Assembly: GCA_901472455.1 (NCBI GenBank)
Contig: LR590464.1
Location: 124,001-188,000, forward strand
From: Leclercia adecarboxylata
Lineage (GTDB): Bacteria; Pseudomonadota; Gammaproteobacteria; Enterobacterales; Enterobacteriaceae
Length of the DNA stretch: 64,000 nucleotides
Direction: 5' to 3'
A model generated the notes under the pieces. It was given only the letters and a program-made list of their open reading frames with translations, did no database searches and had not been told where the DNA came from. Below are positions 20,836-29,822 of the stretch, one piece after another. Positions within the stretch are counted from its first letter, which is position 1. Each line of letters begins with the position of its first letter. Made by a program: the position numbers and the translations under genes.

Positions 20836-21270
20836 ATGGAAAGAAACGTGACAAATAACTCCCCCGCTTTTAACGCCGTATCCTGGCTTGCTCTTCTTGG
20901 TGGCATCATCAGTTATCTGGTCGGCTTATGGAACGCAGATATGCAACTCAACGAGAAAGGATATTACTTTGCGGTCATCATCCTTGGCTTGTTTTCCGCA
21001 GCCTCTTATCAGAAAACCGTTCGTGACAGATATGAAGGTATCCCGACGACATCGCTCTACTATATGACGTGCCTGACAGCATTTATTATCGCCGTTGCGC
21101 TTTTAGTGGTGGGTCTATGGAATGCCACCCTGTTGCTGAGCGAGAAGGGCTTTTATGGCCTTGCCTTCTTTTTGAGCTTGTTTGGTGCGGTGGCAGTGCA
21201 GAAAAACGTGCGGGATAGTGCGGGACAGGCCTCTTCTGATGTGATTGCAGAACAAAAAGAGAACGACTGA
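20836..21270 (+). CDS. yiaA: Inner membrane protein YiaA (YiaAB two-helix domain)
   Basis: 144 aa with two copies of the YiaAB two-transmembrane-helix domain: [20 protein letters not shown] with [18 protein letters not shown], then [19 protein letters not shown] with [18 protein letters not shown]. Each copy ends in the same short motif ([20 protein letters not shown]), an internal duplication. The start is set at 20836 ([12 protein letters not shown]) in agreement with K-12; the upstream in-frame ATG would add 11 residues. Function unknown. The K-12 neighbour yiaB is absent. Confidence 0.88.
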   Translation: MERNVTNNSPAFNAVSWLALLGGIISYLVGLWNADMQLNEKGYYFAVIILGLFSAASYQKTVRDRYEGIPTTSLYYMTCLTAFIIAVALLVVGLWNATLLLSEKGFYGLAFFLSLFGAVAVQKNVRDSAGQASSDVIAEQKEND

Positions 21271-21291
21271 AATAGCGCCTGGTGGTTTGCA

Positions 21292-21320
21292 GGCCCGGCA
21301 AGCGAAGCACCGCCGGGCAA
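21292..21320. repeat. REP element between yiaA and wecH
   Basis: GGCCCGGCAAGCG followed by AAGCACCGCCGGGC, an imperfect palindrome in the convergent gap. Confidence 0.6.
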
Positions 21321-21330
21321 GCAGCCACGC

Positions 21331-22328
21331 TTAGCTCACAAACCTGCGCGTATCAATCCGCTGCAACAGCATCGACAACAGCAGACTGACCACCAGCGTG
21401 GCCGAGAAGATCCAGACGATATCCAGCAACGGCCAGCTCTTTAACTCCACGCCTCGCGTTCGCAGCGCGTGGATCACCAGCGCATGAAAGCCGTAGATCC
21501 CCAGCGAGTTACGTGAAATTAACCCCAGCAGCGGCAGGGGGCGCGTATTGAGCGTGTTTTTCACCAGGGTAAAGAGTGAAATTGCGCAGATAAAGACCAT
21601 CGGGCCGCAGTAGAGATACCAGGTATCGGCGAAGGTGCCGCGCCACTGCAGCTCATGCAGCGTCCCGCGGGAGATAATGGCGACCGCAGCAATAAACAGC
21701 GCGGCGCAAATACTATTCAGCCAGCGTTTGCGGGTGTCCATCATTCCAAGGGCGCGGCCCAGCATGCCGTATAGCACGTAATAGAAAGTGTCGCCGTTGA
21801 TATACAGGTTGATCGGCAGCCATTCAAAACCATCAATCTTTTGCGAGACGGTGTTCGGGTTGGCCACGATGCCAATCACGATCATCAGCGCCAGCAGCAT
21901 TTTGCCGTTCGCGATTTTTACCTGCAGCAGCGGAGAGAGCAGATAAATGACAATAATGGCGAAGAAAAAACCACAGGTGATAGAACACCGGCTTTTGCAG
22001 CAGGTATTTCAGGGACAGCTCACTGTTAATCGAAGTAAACAGCACGATATAGAGGAACGCCACGGTGCTGTAAAAGAGCAAACACAGACCGATGCGTAAA
22101 AAGTGGCGCGGCTGCGCGCTGCGCTCGCCAAAAAAAGAGATAGCCGGAGATCATGAAAAACAGCGGCACGCTCACGCGCGAGGCGGAGTTGAGAACGTTA
22201 GCAATATCCCAGTTAACGAGGCTGACGCTTGCGGCATTGGTGATATACCAGGTCGTGGTATGGATCATTACCACCATTAAACAGGCAATTCCCCGCAGAT
22301 TATCAATCCAGTTAATTTTTTCCTGCAT
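21331..22328 (-). CDS. wecH: O-acetyltransferase WecH (two frameshifts)
   Basis: 331 aa when corrected (exact K-12 length). Polytopic inner membrane acyltransferase of the Acyl_transf_3 family; in E. coli it O-acetylates GlcNAc residues of enterobacterial common antigen. Visible are the family start [32 protein letters not shown], and the late [15 protein letters not shown]. Extra T bases near 22128 and 21968 break the frame. About ten hydrophobic helices are predicted. It is convergent with yiaA and divergent from ysaB. Confidence 0.93.
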
Positions 22329-22511
22329 CTATCCCTCTGTTTACGCATTAAAAAGAGTCTGACTGTGGTATTGCTAAAGACGCTCACTGGAAAATTCTGA
22401 GTTTGCATCGCCCTGCTTGTGCCGGGGCGGTGAGATTCGCAGAATGCCGGGCGATAATCTATAAAGTTTAGAGTTTAAAAATAACAGCCACAGTGCAGGG
22501 CGGTAATAAAA

Positions 22512-22814
22512 ATGATGATGCGTGCAATGTGGGTTTTGCTGCCTGCGTTACTGGCTGGCTGCGTGGCTCAGGAGACGGCGCCGACGCAACAAGCACAAAC
22601 GAAGAAAGTCAGTCCGGTACGTTCGCTGGACATGGAGCAGCTGTGTAAGGATCGGGCGGCTCAGCGCTATAATACCGGTGCGCAAAAAATCGACGTCACC
22701 GCATTCGAACAGTTCCAGGGAAGCTATGAACTGCAGGGTTTCACTGCCCGCAATGAGAGTTTCATCTGTTCTTTTGACGCAGAGGGCCGTTTTTTACACC
22801 TTTCGATGCGTTAA
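22512..22814 (+). CDS. ysaB: Small lipoprotein YsaB
   Basis: 100 aa. Lipoprotein signal with lipobox LLAGC (Cys near residue 17), then a short hydrophilic body: SLDMEQLCKDRAAQRYNTGAQ, FEQFQGSYELQGFT, CSFDAEGRFLHLSMR. It matches K-12 YsaB (99 aa), also found just upstream of glyQ. Function unknown. The mature protein has two further Cys, in QLCKD and FICSFD. Frame intact. Confidence 0.88.
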   Translation: MMMRAMWVLLPALLAGCVAQETAPTQQAQTKKVSPVRSLDMEQLCKDRAAQRYNTGAQKIDVTAFEQFQGSYELQGFTARNESFICSFDAEGRFLHLSMR

Positions 22815-22973
22815 GACCGCCGCGTGATGAGCTGGCTGCGCCTTGAGTGCGTTGTCAGCTATGCTTATTTCCCAATTTTCCCTAAACAACCCCGTTTCGT
22901 ACTGTATATCTTGCATCCGACGGGTATACTGATCCCCTCCATTCAAAACCACACGTATCCAGCACGAAATACT

Positions 22974-23886
22974 ATGCAAAAGTTTGATACTAAGACCTTC
23001 CAGGGCCTGATCCTGACCTTACAGGATTACTGGGCTCGCCAGGGCTGCACCATTGTTCAACCACTGGACATGGAAGTTGGCGCCGGCACCTCACACCCAA
23101 TGACCAGCCTGCGCGCGCTGGGGCCAGAGCCAATGGCGACTGCCTATGTGCAGCCATCCCGCCGTCCGACCGATGGTCGCTACGGTGAAAACCCGAACCG
23201 CTTACAGCACTACTATCAGTTCCAGGTGGTGATTAAGCCTTCCCCGGACAATATCCAGGAGCTGTATCTCGGGTCGCTGAAAGAGCTGGGTATGGATCCG
23301 ACCATTCACGACATTCGTTTCGTGGAAGATAACTGGGAAAACCCAACGCTGGGTGCCTGGGGTCTGGGTTGGGAAGTGTGGCTGAACGGCATGGAAGTGA
23401 CGCAGTTCACCTACTTCCAGCAGGTTGGCGGTCTGGAATGTAAACCGATCACCGGTGAGATCACCTACGGTCTGGAACGTCTGGCTATGTACATTCAGGG
23501 CGTAGACAGCGTTTACGACCTGGTCTGGAGCGACGGCCCGCTGGGTAAAACCACCTACGGCGACGTGTTCCATCAGAACGAAGTGGAGCAATCCACCTAT
23601 AACTTCGAATACGCGGATGTGGACTTCCTGTTTCACCTGCTTCGAGCAGTACGAGAAAGAAGCCCAGCAGCTGCTGGCGCTGGAGACTCCGCTGCCGCTG
23701 CCAGCCTACGAGCGTATTCTGAAGGCCGCCCACAGCTTCAACCTGCTGGACGCCCGCAAAGCCATCTCCGTGACTGAACGTCAGCGCTACATTCTGCGTA
23801 TTCGTACCCTGACCAAAGCCGTTGCAGAAGCTTACTATGCGTCCCGTGAAGCCCTTGGCTTCCCGATGTGCAACCGAAACAAATAA
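22974..23886 (+). CDS. glyQ: Glycyl-tRNA synthetase alpha subunit (one frameshift)
   Basis: 303 aa when corrected, the K-12 length. Catalytic subunit of the alpha2beta2 GlyRS that charges tRNA-Gly; essential. The sequence starts [20 protein letters not shown] and contains [41 protein letters not shown] and the motif 2/3 region [33 protein letters not shown]. An extra T near 23631 splits it at [19 protein letters not shown]. An in-frame upstream extension exists, but the K-12-like start at 22974 is clear. glyS follows 9 bp later. Confidence 0.96.
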
Positions 23887-23895
23887 GAGGCGGCC

Positions 23896-25966
23896 ATGTC
23901 TGAGAAAACTTTCCTGGTGGAAATTGGCACCGAAGAGCTGCCACCAAAAGCCCTGCGCAGCCTGGCGGAGTCCTTTGCTGCGAACGTGACTGCCGAGCTG
24001 GATAACGCTGGCCTCGCACACGGTAAAATCGAGTGGTTTGCTGCTCCGCGCCGTCTGGCGCTGAAAGTGGCAAGCCTGGCGGCATCCCAGCCCGATCGCG
24101 AAGTTGAAAAGCGCGGCCCGGCCATTGCGCAGGCATTCGATGCCGAAGGCAAGCCGAGCAAAGCGGCAGAAGGCTGGGCGCGTGGTTGCGGGATCACCGT
24201 TGACCAGGCCGAACGCCTGACCACCGACAAAGGCGAGTGGCTGCTCTATCGCGCCCATGTGAAAGGCGAAAGCGCCGAAGCGCTGCTGCCAAACATGATT
24301 GCCACCTCGCTGGCTAAAACTGCCTATTCCAAAGCTGATGCGCTGGGGCGCAAGCGACGTGCACTTTGTGCGTCCGGTTCACACCGTGACCCTGCTGCTG
24401 GGCGATACCGTTATTCCTGCCACCATTCTGGGTGTTGCGTCCGATCGCGTGATCCGTGGCCACCGCTTTATGGGCGAGCCAGAGTTCACCATCGACAATG
24501 CCGACCAGTATCCGCAGATCCTGCTGGAGCGCGGTAAAGTCATTGCTGACTACGAACAGCGTAAAGCCCGTATTAAAGCGGATGCGGAAGAAGCGGCACG
24601 TAAGATTGGCGGTAACGCTGATCTGAGCGACAGCCTGCTGGAAGAAGTCACCTCGCTGGTGGAATGGCCGGTCGTGCTGACCGCGAAGTTCGAAGAGAAA
24701 TTCCTGGCCGTTCCGGCAGAAGCACTGGTTCACACCATGAAGGGCGACCAGAAGTACTTCCCGGTCTATGCCAACGACGGCAAACTGCTGCCGAACTTCA
24801 TCTTCGTGGCGAACATCGAATCGAAAGATCCGATCCAGATTATCTCGGGTAACGAGAAAGTGGTGCGTCCACGTCTGGCAGATGCCGAGTTCTTCTTTAA
24901 TACCGACCGTAAAAAGCGTCTGGAAGATCACCTGCCGCGCTTGCAGACCGTGCTGTTCCAGCAACAGCTGGGTACGCTGCGCGACAAGACCGACCGTATC
25001 GCGGAGCTGTCCGGCTGGATCGCCCGTGAAATTGGTGCCGACGTGAATCACGCCACCCGTGCAGGCCTGCTCTCTAAATGCGACCTGATGACCAACATGG
25101 TGTTTGAATTTACCGACACCCAGGGTGTGATGGGCATGCACTACGCGCGCCACGATGGCGAAGCGGAAGATGTGGCCGTGGCCCTGAACGAGCAGTATCA
25201 GCCGCGCTTTGCCGGTGACGATCTGCCGTCTAACCCGGTCGCCTGCGCCGTCGCGATCGCCGATAAGATGGACACCCTGGCGGGTATCTTCGGTATCGGT
25301 CAGCATCCGAAAGGCGACAAAGACCCGTTTGCGCTGCGTCGTGCTGCGCTGGGCGTGCTGCGCATCATCGTTGAGAAGAACCTGAACCTTGACCTGCAAA
25401 CGCTCACCGAAGAAGCGGTGCGTCTGTATGGCGACAAGCTGACCAACGCGAAAGTGGTGGATGAAGTGATCGACTTCATGCTCGGTCGTTTCCGCGCCTG
25501 GTATCAGGACGAAGGCTTCGCTGTTGACACCATTCAGGCGGTGCTGGCGCGTCGTCCAACCCGTCCGGCCGATTTCGATGCCCGTATGAAGGCCGTGTCC
25601 CACTTCCGTACTCTGGAAGCGGCATCTGCGCTGGCTGCGGCTAACAAGCGCGTCTCCAACATTCTGGCGAAGTCCGACGAAAAGCTGAACGAGCGTGTAA
25701 ATGCCGCGACGCTGAAAGAGCCGGAAGAGATCGCCCTGGCGATGCAGGTTGTGGTGCTGCGTGACAAGCTGGAGCCGGTCTTCGCAGAAGGTCGCTATCA
25801 GGAAGCACTGGTAGAACTGGCTGAACTGCGCGAAGTGATCGACGCCTTCTTCGAGAAAGTGATGGTGAACGTAGAAGATAAAGATCTGCGTATCAACCGT
25901 CTCTCTATGCTCGAAAAACTGCGCGAGCTGTTCCTGCGCGTGGCGGACATTTCTCTGCTGCAGTAA
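23896..25966 (+). CDS. glyS: Glycyl-tRNA synthetase beta subunit (one frameshift)
   Basis: 689 aa when corrected, exact K-12 length. Beta subunit needed for tRNA-Gly recognition and GlyRS activity; essential. Start [20 protein letters not shown] follows GAGGCGG. Conserved sections are [54 protein letters not shown], and the C-terminal HD-like/anticodon-binding part ending [15 protein letters not shown]. An extra base near 24335 interrupts it before KLMRWGAS. Operon glyQS. Confidence 0.97.
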
Positions 25967-25976
25967 TGCGCACTTT

Positions 25977-26003
25977 GCCCGGCGGCGCTCTGCTTGCACG
26001 GGC
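25977..26003. repeat. REP element after glyS
   Basis: GCCCGGCGGCGCTCTGCTTG followed by CACGGGC: an imperfect REP hairpin 10 bp past glyS. Confidence 0.65.
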
Positions 26004-26015
26004 ACTGTGAGTGCT

Positions 26016-26041
26016 AAAAACCCGCTTCGGCGGGTTTTTTT
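26016..26041 (+). terminator. glyQS terminator
   Basis: CCCGC-TTCG-GCGGG stem with a UUCG tetraloop, an A run before it and seven Ts after: a canonical intrinsic terminator. Confidence 0.9.
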
Positions 26042-26066
26042 ATACCGCATAGTTGAAAATTTAACC

Positions 26067-26222
26067 TTGAAACGCTCAGTAAATTACCGCTATCCTTAAT
26101 CCCGTTAATTTTCTCCCTCTGGAGCGCCCCCCAAAAATGAACAACCACGACTGATGAATTTCGAGCCTTGCTAAACGCCACCGCGTCGGCAGGGGATCTA
26201 TTGATTTCATTCAGGAGTGCTT
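26067..26222 (+). promoter_or_regulatory. ABC-F gene promoter and leader with tiny ORFs
   Basis: TTGAAA (26067-26072), an 18-bp spacer and TATCCT (26091-26096) form a plausible promoter. The leader holds a GGAG at 26121-26124 and two minute ORFs: MNNHD at 26137-26154, whose stop overlaps the start of MNFEPC at 26154-26174. AGGAG at 26213-26217 then serves the main start at 26223. Whether the small ORFs are translated is unknown. Confidence 0.4.
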
Positions 26223-27842
26223 ATGGCTCATTTTGCGCAATCCCCTTCTTTTATTTTGCATCAGGTCACCTGTCAGTTTGCGACGGGCGATACCCTTTTT
26301 GGTCCGCTGAATCTTTCGCTGGAGCCTTCACTTTGCGCGTTAGTTGGCCGCAACGGTAGCGGTAAGACCCGGCTCCTGCGGTTGCTGGCCGATCTGGACA
26401 AGCCAGCCAGCGGCCATATCGAACGTTTCGGCACGCACAGTTACGTTGCGCAACAGCACGATATTTCCCCTCAGACCACACTGGCACAGCTGCTTGGTTA
26501 TGAAGCTATCTTCGCGGCCCGGGCGCGGATCGACGACGGTGATTACCAGCCTGACGATCTTGAGCGCCTGGACGGTTTCTGGGATATCGCCGAACGGCTG
26601 AGTGAGGCGTTCAGGGAGGCGCAGCTTCCGGCGTTTGCCCCTGACAGGCTGGCCTGCGAACTGAGCGGCGGCGAGCGGGTTCGCGCCCTGCTGTGCGGTG
26701 CGTTTATGACTAATGCGGATTATCTGCTACTGGATGAACCCACCAACCACCTCGATCGGCAGGGGCGGGAGTGGTTCTATGCTCAGCTGGCCCGGTATTC
26801 CGGCGGTGTGCTGGTGGCTTCGCACGATCGTGAGTTACTGGCGCGGGTGCCGCGCATACTGGAACTCAGCGCTTCCGGTTTGCACAGTTACGGCGGAAAT
26901 TATGCCGATTATCAGCGTCAGCGGGACGCGGAACAGCAGGCCGCCCGCGCGGCGCTGGAGCACGCCACAACCGAGCGCAAACGCACCCGCAGTCGCATGC
27001 AGAAAGAGCATGACGATAGCCTGCGCCGCTCAGCGAAAACCCTGCGCACGGTGGATAACCTTAATATCGCCTCGTTTGAGCGGGTGAAATACAAAGGCGC
27101 AGCAAAGGAGCGTCCGGGTACGTGGCGCAAACAGCATCATGAGCAGCAGGATGCATTGAACGCGGCGGTCAACCAGGCGCGGGAACGGGTCGAAGAGGAT
27201 AACCCGGTGATGTTTACCCTGCCGGGCAGCCAGATTGCGGAGGGCAAACAGGTGCTGGTGTTAGAAGAGCTGGTGCTGCCGTATGTCTCAATGCCGCCGC
27301 TTAACTGGCGCATGGATGGGCCGATGCGGGTAGCCCTGCGCGGGCCGAACGGTTGCGGGAAATCCACGCTGCTGAAAGCGATTCTGGGTGAGTGCCTGCC
27401 TGCCGCTGGCTCCTGTCGTGTCTCTGTCAACACGGCGTATCTTGACCAGCATTTGTCGCAACTGGATCTGACGCAGTCCGTTATCAGCCATCTCAATCTG
27501 CATAACACACCGCTGGAGGAGGGCGGGCTACGGAGTCGTCTGGCACAGCTACAGTTGGGTGCGGATAAAGTCATGCTGCCGCTGGCAGAGCTAAGCGGCG
27601 GCGAGCGGTTAAAAGCGGCGCTGGCCTGCGTTCTGTGGCGGGAAGAGGCGACGCAGCTGTTGCTGCTTGATGAACCAACCAATCACCTGGATCTGGCCTC
27701 CACGCAGGGCATTGAGGCGGCGCTGGCAGGCTTTGCAGGTGCACTGCTGGTGGTGTCGCATGATGGGCATTTTCTGGATGGGCTTAATCTGACGCATGAA
27801 CTGGTATGGCGTGGCGGGGAGTGGCAGGCTGAACGACGGTGA
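26223..27842 (+). CDS. ABC-F family ATPase (not one of the four K-12 paralogues)
   Basis: 539 aa, soluble, no membrane segments: two ABC domains joined by a charged linker, the ABC-F layout. First domain: Walker A GRNGSGKT (residues 42-49), signature LSGGERVRALL, Walker B with YLLLDEPTNHLD. The linker near residues 235-320 is rich in Arg, Gln and Glu (RQRDAEQQAARAALEHATTE) and would form the coiled-coil arm that reaches the ribosomal P site. Second domain: GPNGCGKST, LSGGERLKAAL, LLLLDEPTNHLD. It does not read as EttA, Uup, YbiT or YheS. Likely a translation factor or, less surely, an antibiotic-protection protein. It lies between glyS and yiaG, where K-12 has hokA and an IS element. Frame intact. 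Confidence 0.85.
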   Translation: MAHFAQSPSFILHQVTCQFATGDTLFGPLNLSLEPSLCALVGRNGSGKTRLLRLLADLDKPASGHIERFGTHSYVAQQHDISPQTTLAQLLGYEAIFAARARIDDGDYQPDDLERLDGFWDIAERLSEAFREAQLPAFAPDRLACELSGGERVRALLCGAFMTNADYLLLDEPTNHLDRQGREWFYAQLARYSGGVLVASHDRELLARVPRILELSASGLHSYGGNYADYQRQRDAEQQAARAALEHATTERKRTRSRMQKEHDDSLRRSAKTLRTVDNLNIASFERVKYKGAAKERPGTWRKQHHEQQDALNAAVNQARERVEEDNPVMFTLPGSQIAEGKQVLVLEELVLPYVSMPPLNWRMDGPMRVALRGPNGCGKSTLLKAILGECLPAAGSCRVSVNTAYLDQHLSQLDLTQSVISHLNLHNTPLEEGGLRSRLAQLQLGADKVMLPLAELSGGERLKAALACVLWREEATQLLLLDEPTNHLDLASTQGIEAALAGFAGALLVVSHDGHFLDGLNLTHELVWRGGEWQAERR

Positions 27843-27853
27843 CAGAAACATAA

Positions 27854-27873
27854 GCCCCCGCAAATGCGGGGGC
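27854..27873. terminator. Hairpin between ABC-F gene and yiaG
   Basis: GCCCCCGC-AAAT-GCGGGGGC perfect stem between convergent genes. It lacks a strong T run on either side, so it may act as an RNA 3'-end protector rather than a strong terminator. Confidence 0.55.
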
Positions 27874-27883
27874 GGAAACAAGA

Positions 27884-28174
27884 CTACTCAGTCAACTGCT
27901 TGCGGAGTGCCGGGTTAGCCTGAATCAGACTCATCAGCTTCAGCTCGGTCATGGAGGGCTTCACTCTTTTAGATTCCCACTCCTGAACCATTGCTACGCT
28001 GACACCCATTGCTCGGGCGAAATCATCGGTTTTCATCCCTGTCCCTTTGCGTAAGCGCTCAAATTCCGTAAAGGGATTAGACTTTTGCGAACGGGTTACC
28101 GTTTGCGGTTTATCTTTAAAAACAATCTGTTCCAGACTGCTTAGCAGATCGAACATAGGATCTTTTAATTCCAT
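27884..28174 (-). CDS. yiaG: HTH-domain protein YiaG
   Basis: 96 aa, same length as K-12 YiaG. Cro/C1-type HTH in the second half: KTDDFARAMGVSVAMVQEWESKRVKPS, the arrangement seen in HigA/MqsA-type antitoxins and small XRE regulators. N-terminal MELKDPMFDLLSSLEQIVFKD is conserved. The start is set at 28174 (MELKD), after GAGGA, rather than an in-frame ATG 21 bp upstream. No toxin gene is adjacent, so it appears to be a solitary regulator. Frame intact. Confidence 0.9.
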   Translation of the reverse strand: MELKDPMFDLLSSLEQIVFKDKPQTVTRSQKSNPFTEFERLRKGTGMKTDDFARAMGVSVAMVQEWESKRVKPSMTELKLMSLIQANPALRKQLTE

Positions 28175-28506
28175 TGAGGACTCCTCATAAATCACACTGC
28201 GGGATCGTGAACATTAGAGAGCAATTTAAGAATAGTCGCTAAAACTGAGAGGAGATCGTAACGTGCGTGATTAATTTTGCGAGATACGTTTCGCTCGCGG
28301 AATTTGAGGCCGCATGCTTATGCTAATGACTTGATTATTCAGTAGCGCCTTAGCATCAGGTATATTTTTGTAAATCGTAAGAATTTATATGGCAATAGCC
28401 GTTTTACATGAAAAGAGTATCTTGCAGGCCTGACCTGGACTATTCTTGGCAGCGTTGGGCACGCGTGTGCCGGTGTGCGCTTTTTTGGGTGAAAGGAGTA
28501 ATAACA
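28175..28506. promoter_or_regulatory. yiaG/yiaF divergent intergenic region
   Basis: 332 bp, AT-rich in the middle. An imperfect inverted repeat GCACGCGTGTGC sits near 28459, shortly before yiaF. No promoter with good spacing could be fixed, and no ORF is supported. Confidence 0.4.
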
Positions 28507-29217
28507 ATGGCGACAGGAAAGCTCTGCTCTCGCTGGTTTGCGCCGCTTGCGGCGTTATTAATGGTAGTTAGCCTGAGTGGGTGTTTCGATAAGGAAGGCG
28601 ATCAGCGCAAAGCGTTTATCGATTTCCTGCAAAATACAGCGATGCGCAGTGGTGAGCGTTTGCCAACGCTGACTGCGGATCAGAAAAAGCAGTTTGGTCC
28701 CTTCGTTTCTGACTATGCCATTTTGTATGGTTATTCACAGCAAGTGAATCAGGCGATGGACGCTGGTCTGCGTCCGGTGGTAGACAGCGTGAATGCGATT
28801 CGCGTCCCCCAGGACTATGTGACCCAGCGTGAGCCGCTGAGCCAGGCAAATGGCGCACTGGGTGTGCTGGGCCAGCAGCTGCAGAACGCTAAAATGCAGG
28901 CCGATGGCGCGCGTTCTGCGTTGAAACAGGGCGAAGACCTCAAGCCTGTGTTCGACAAAGTGTATGAAAAAGTGGTGACCAAACCTGCCGATGCGCTGCA
29001 GCCGCTCATTCCGGCCGCGCAGATCTTCACTCAGCAACTGGTACAAGTGGCGGATTATATTTCGCAGCAGGGCACCCAGGTGAGCTTTGTCTCTAACGGC
29101 ATTCAGTTCCCGACTTCGCAGCAGGCCAGCCAGTACAATACGCTGATTGGGCCGCTGGCAGCGCAACACCAGGCGTTTAGCCAGGCCTGGGGCGCAGCGA
29201 TGGCCGCAACGGAATAA
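28507..29217 (+). CDS. yiaF: DUF3053 lipoprotein YiaF
   Basis: 236 aa, matching K-12 YiaF. Lipoprotein signal with lipobox LSGC (Cys near residue 27, MATGKLCSRWFAPLAALLMV start), then a DUF3053 body that is mainly helical with many Gln and Ala (YGYSQQVNQAMDAGLRPVVD, ALGVLGQQLQNAKMQADGAR). It is likely anchored in the envelope; function unknown. The start at 28507 follows GAAAGGAG; a 33-codon in-frame extension upstream has no ribosome binding site. Frame intact. Confidence 0.9.
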   Translation: MATGKLCSRWFAPLAALLMVVSLSGCFDKEGDQRKAFIDFLQNTAMRSGERLPTLTADQKKQFGPFVSDYAILYGYSQQVNQAMDAGLRPVVDSVNAIRVPQDYVTQREPLSQANGALGVLGQQLQNAKMQADGARSALKQGEDLKPVFDKVYEKVVTKPADALQPLIPAAQIFTQQLVQVADYISQQGTQVSFVSNGIQFPTSQQASQYNTLIGPLAAQHQAFSQAWGAAMAATE

Positions 29218-29240
29218 CGTCAGACGTTGTGCTCGTCTTT

Positions 29241-29267
29241 GCCGGGTAACGCCGTGCTTACCCGGCC
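29241..29267. repeat. REP element after yiaF
   Basis: GCCGGGTAACGCCGTGCTTA followed by CCCGGCC: REP-type hairpin. Confidence 0.65.
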
Positions 29268-29312
29268 TGCAAATCCGTAGGCCCATGCAAGCGAAGCGCA
29301 CGTTGGCAGATT

Positions 29313-29340
29313 AAAAACCCCGCTGCAAAGCGGGTTTTTT
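29313..29340 (+). terminator. yiaF terminator
   Basis: CCCGCT-GCAA-AGCGGG stem with preceding A run and six Ts. Confidence 0.88.
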
Positions 29341-29360
29341 ATAATGGTAGAAAATAAAGC

Positions 29361-29389
29361 TTGTCTTTGATCTCGTAACTATGTTTAAT
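29361..29389 (+). promoter_or_regulatory. cspA promoter
   Basis: TTGTCT (29361-29366), 17-bp spacer, TTTAAT (29384-29389) in an AT-rich context, about 7 bp before the first base expected from the K-12 cspA transcript. Confidence 0.7.
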
Positions 29390-29396
29390 AGTCCTC

Positions 29397-29554
29397 GTCG
29401 GTTTGTTACACAGACCTAAAGCAGTTTAGTTAAGCAGTCCAGATGCGTTATCTTAGATACCCTTCGTAGTGACCCTTCCTTCATCGCTTAAAAATCTGTA
29501 ACACATTCCATCATCGCGCCGGAAGGCAAAACAAATTTTTAAAAGGTAATCTCT
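29397..29554 (+). promoter_or_regulatory. cspA cold-responsive 5' untranslated leader
   Basis: About 158 nt, equal to the E. coli cspA leader. The segments align in order with the K-12 leader: a cold-box region around TTTGTTACACAGACC (29402-29416), AAAGCAGT, GATACCCTTCGTAGTG (29456-29471), and AAAAGGTAAT before the start. In E. coli this RNA refolds with temperature to expose the ribosome binding site at low temperature; the same behaviour is inferred here. Confidence 0.8.
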
Positions 29555-29767
29555 ATGTCTGGTAAAATGACTGGTCTGGTAAAATGGTTCAACGCTGATA
29601 AAGGTTTCGGCTTCATCACTCCTGACGATGGCTCAAAAGACGTGTTCGTACACTTCTCTGCTATCCAGAACGATGGCTACAAATCTCTGGACGAAGGTCA
29701 GAAAGTTTCCTTCACCATCGAAAGCGGCGCTAAAGGCCCAGCAGCTGGTAACGTTGTAAGCCTGTAA
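29555..29767 (+). CDS. cspA: Major cold shock protein CspA
   Basis: 70 aa OB-fold RNA chaperone that melts RNA structure during cold shock. Both RNA-binding motifs are present: KGFGFITP (RNP1) and VFVHFSAI (RNP2). The sequence [20 protein letters not shown] and ending [11 protein letters not shown] are CspA-like rather than CspC/E. AAAGGTAAT precedes the ATG. Long structured leader upstream and an intrinsic terminator downstream. Frame intact. Confidence 0.97.
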   Translation: MSGKMTGLVKWFNADKGFGFITPDDGSKDVFVHFSAIQNDGYKSLDEGQKVSFTIESGAKGPAAGNVVSL

Positions 29768-29792
29768 GCTTCCAACTCAGCTAAAAGAATTT

Positions 29793-29819
29793 AAAAACCC
29801 GCCTCTGGCGGGTTTTTTT
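29793..29819. terminator. cspA terminator
   Basis: CCCGCC-TCT-GGCGGG stem with A run before and seven Ts after; it also faces the end of the convergent ghrB. Confidence 0.9.
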
Positions 29820-29822
29820 CGT

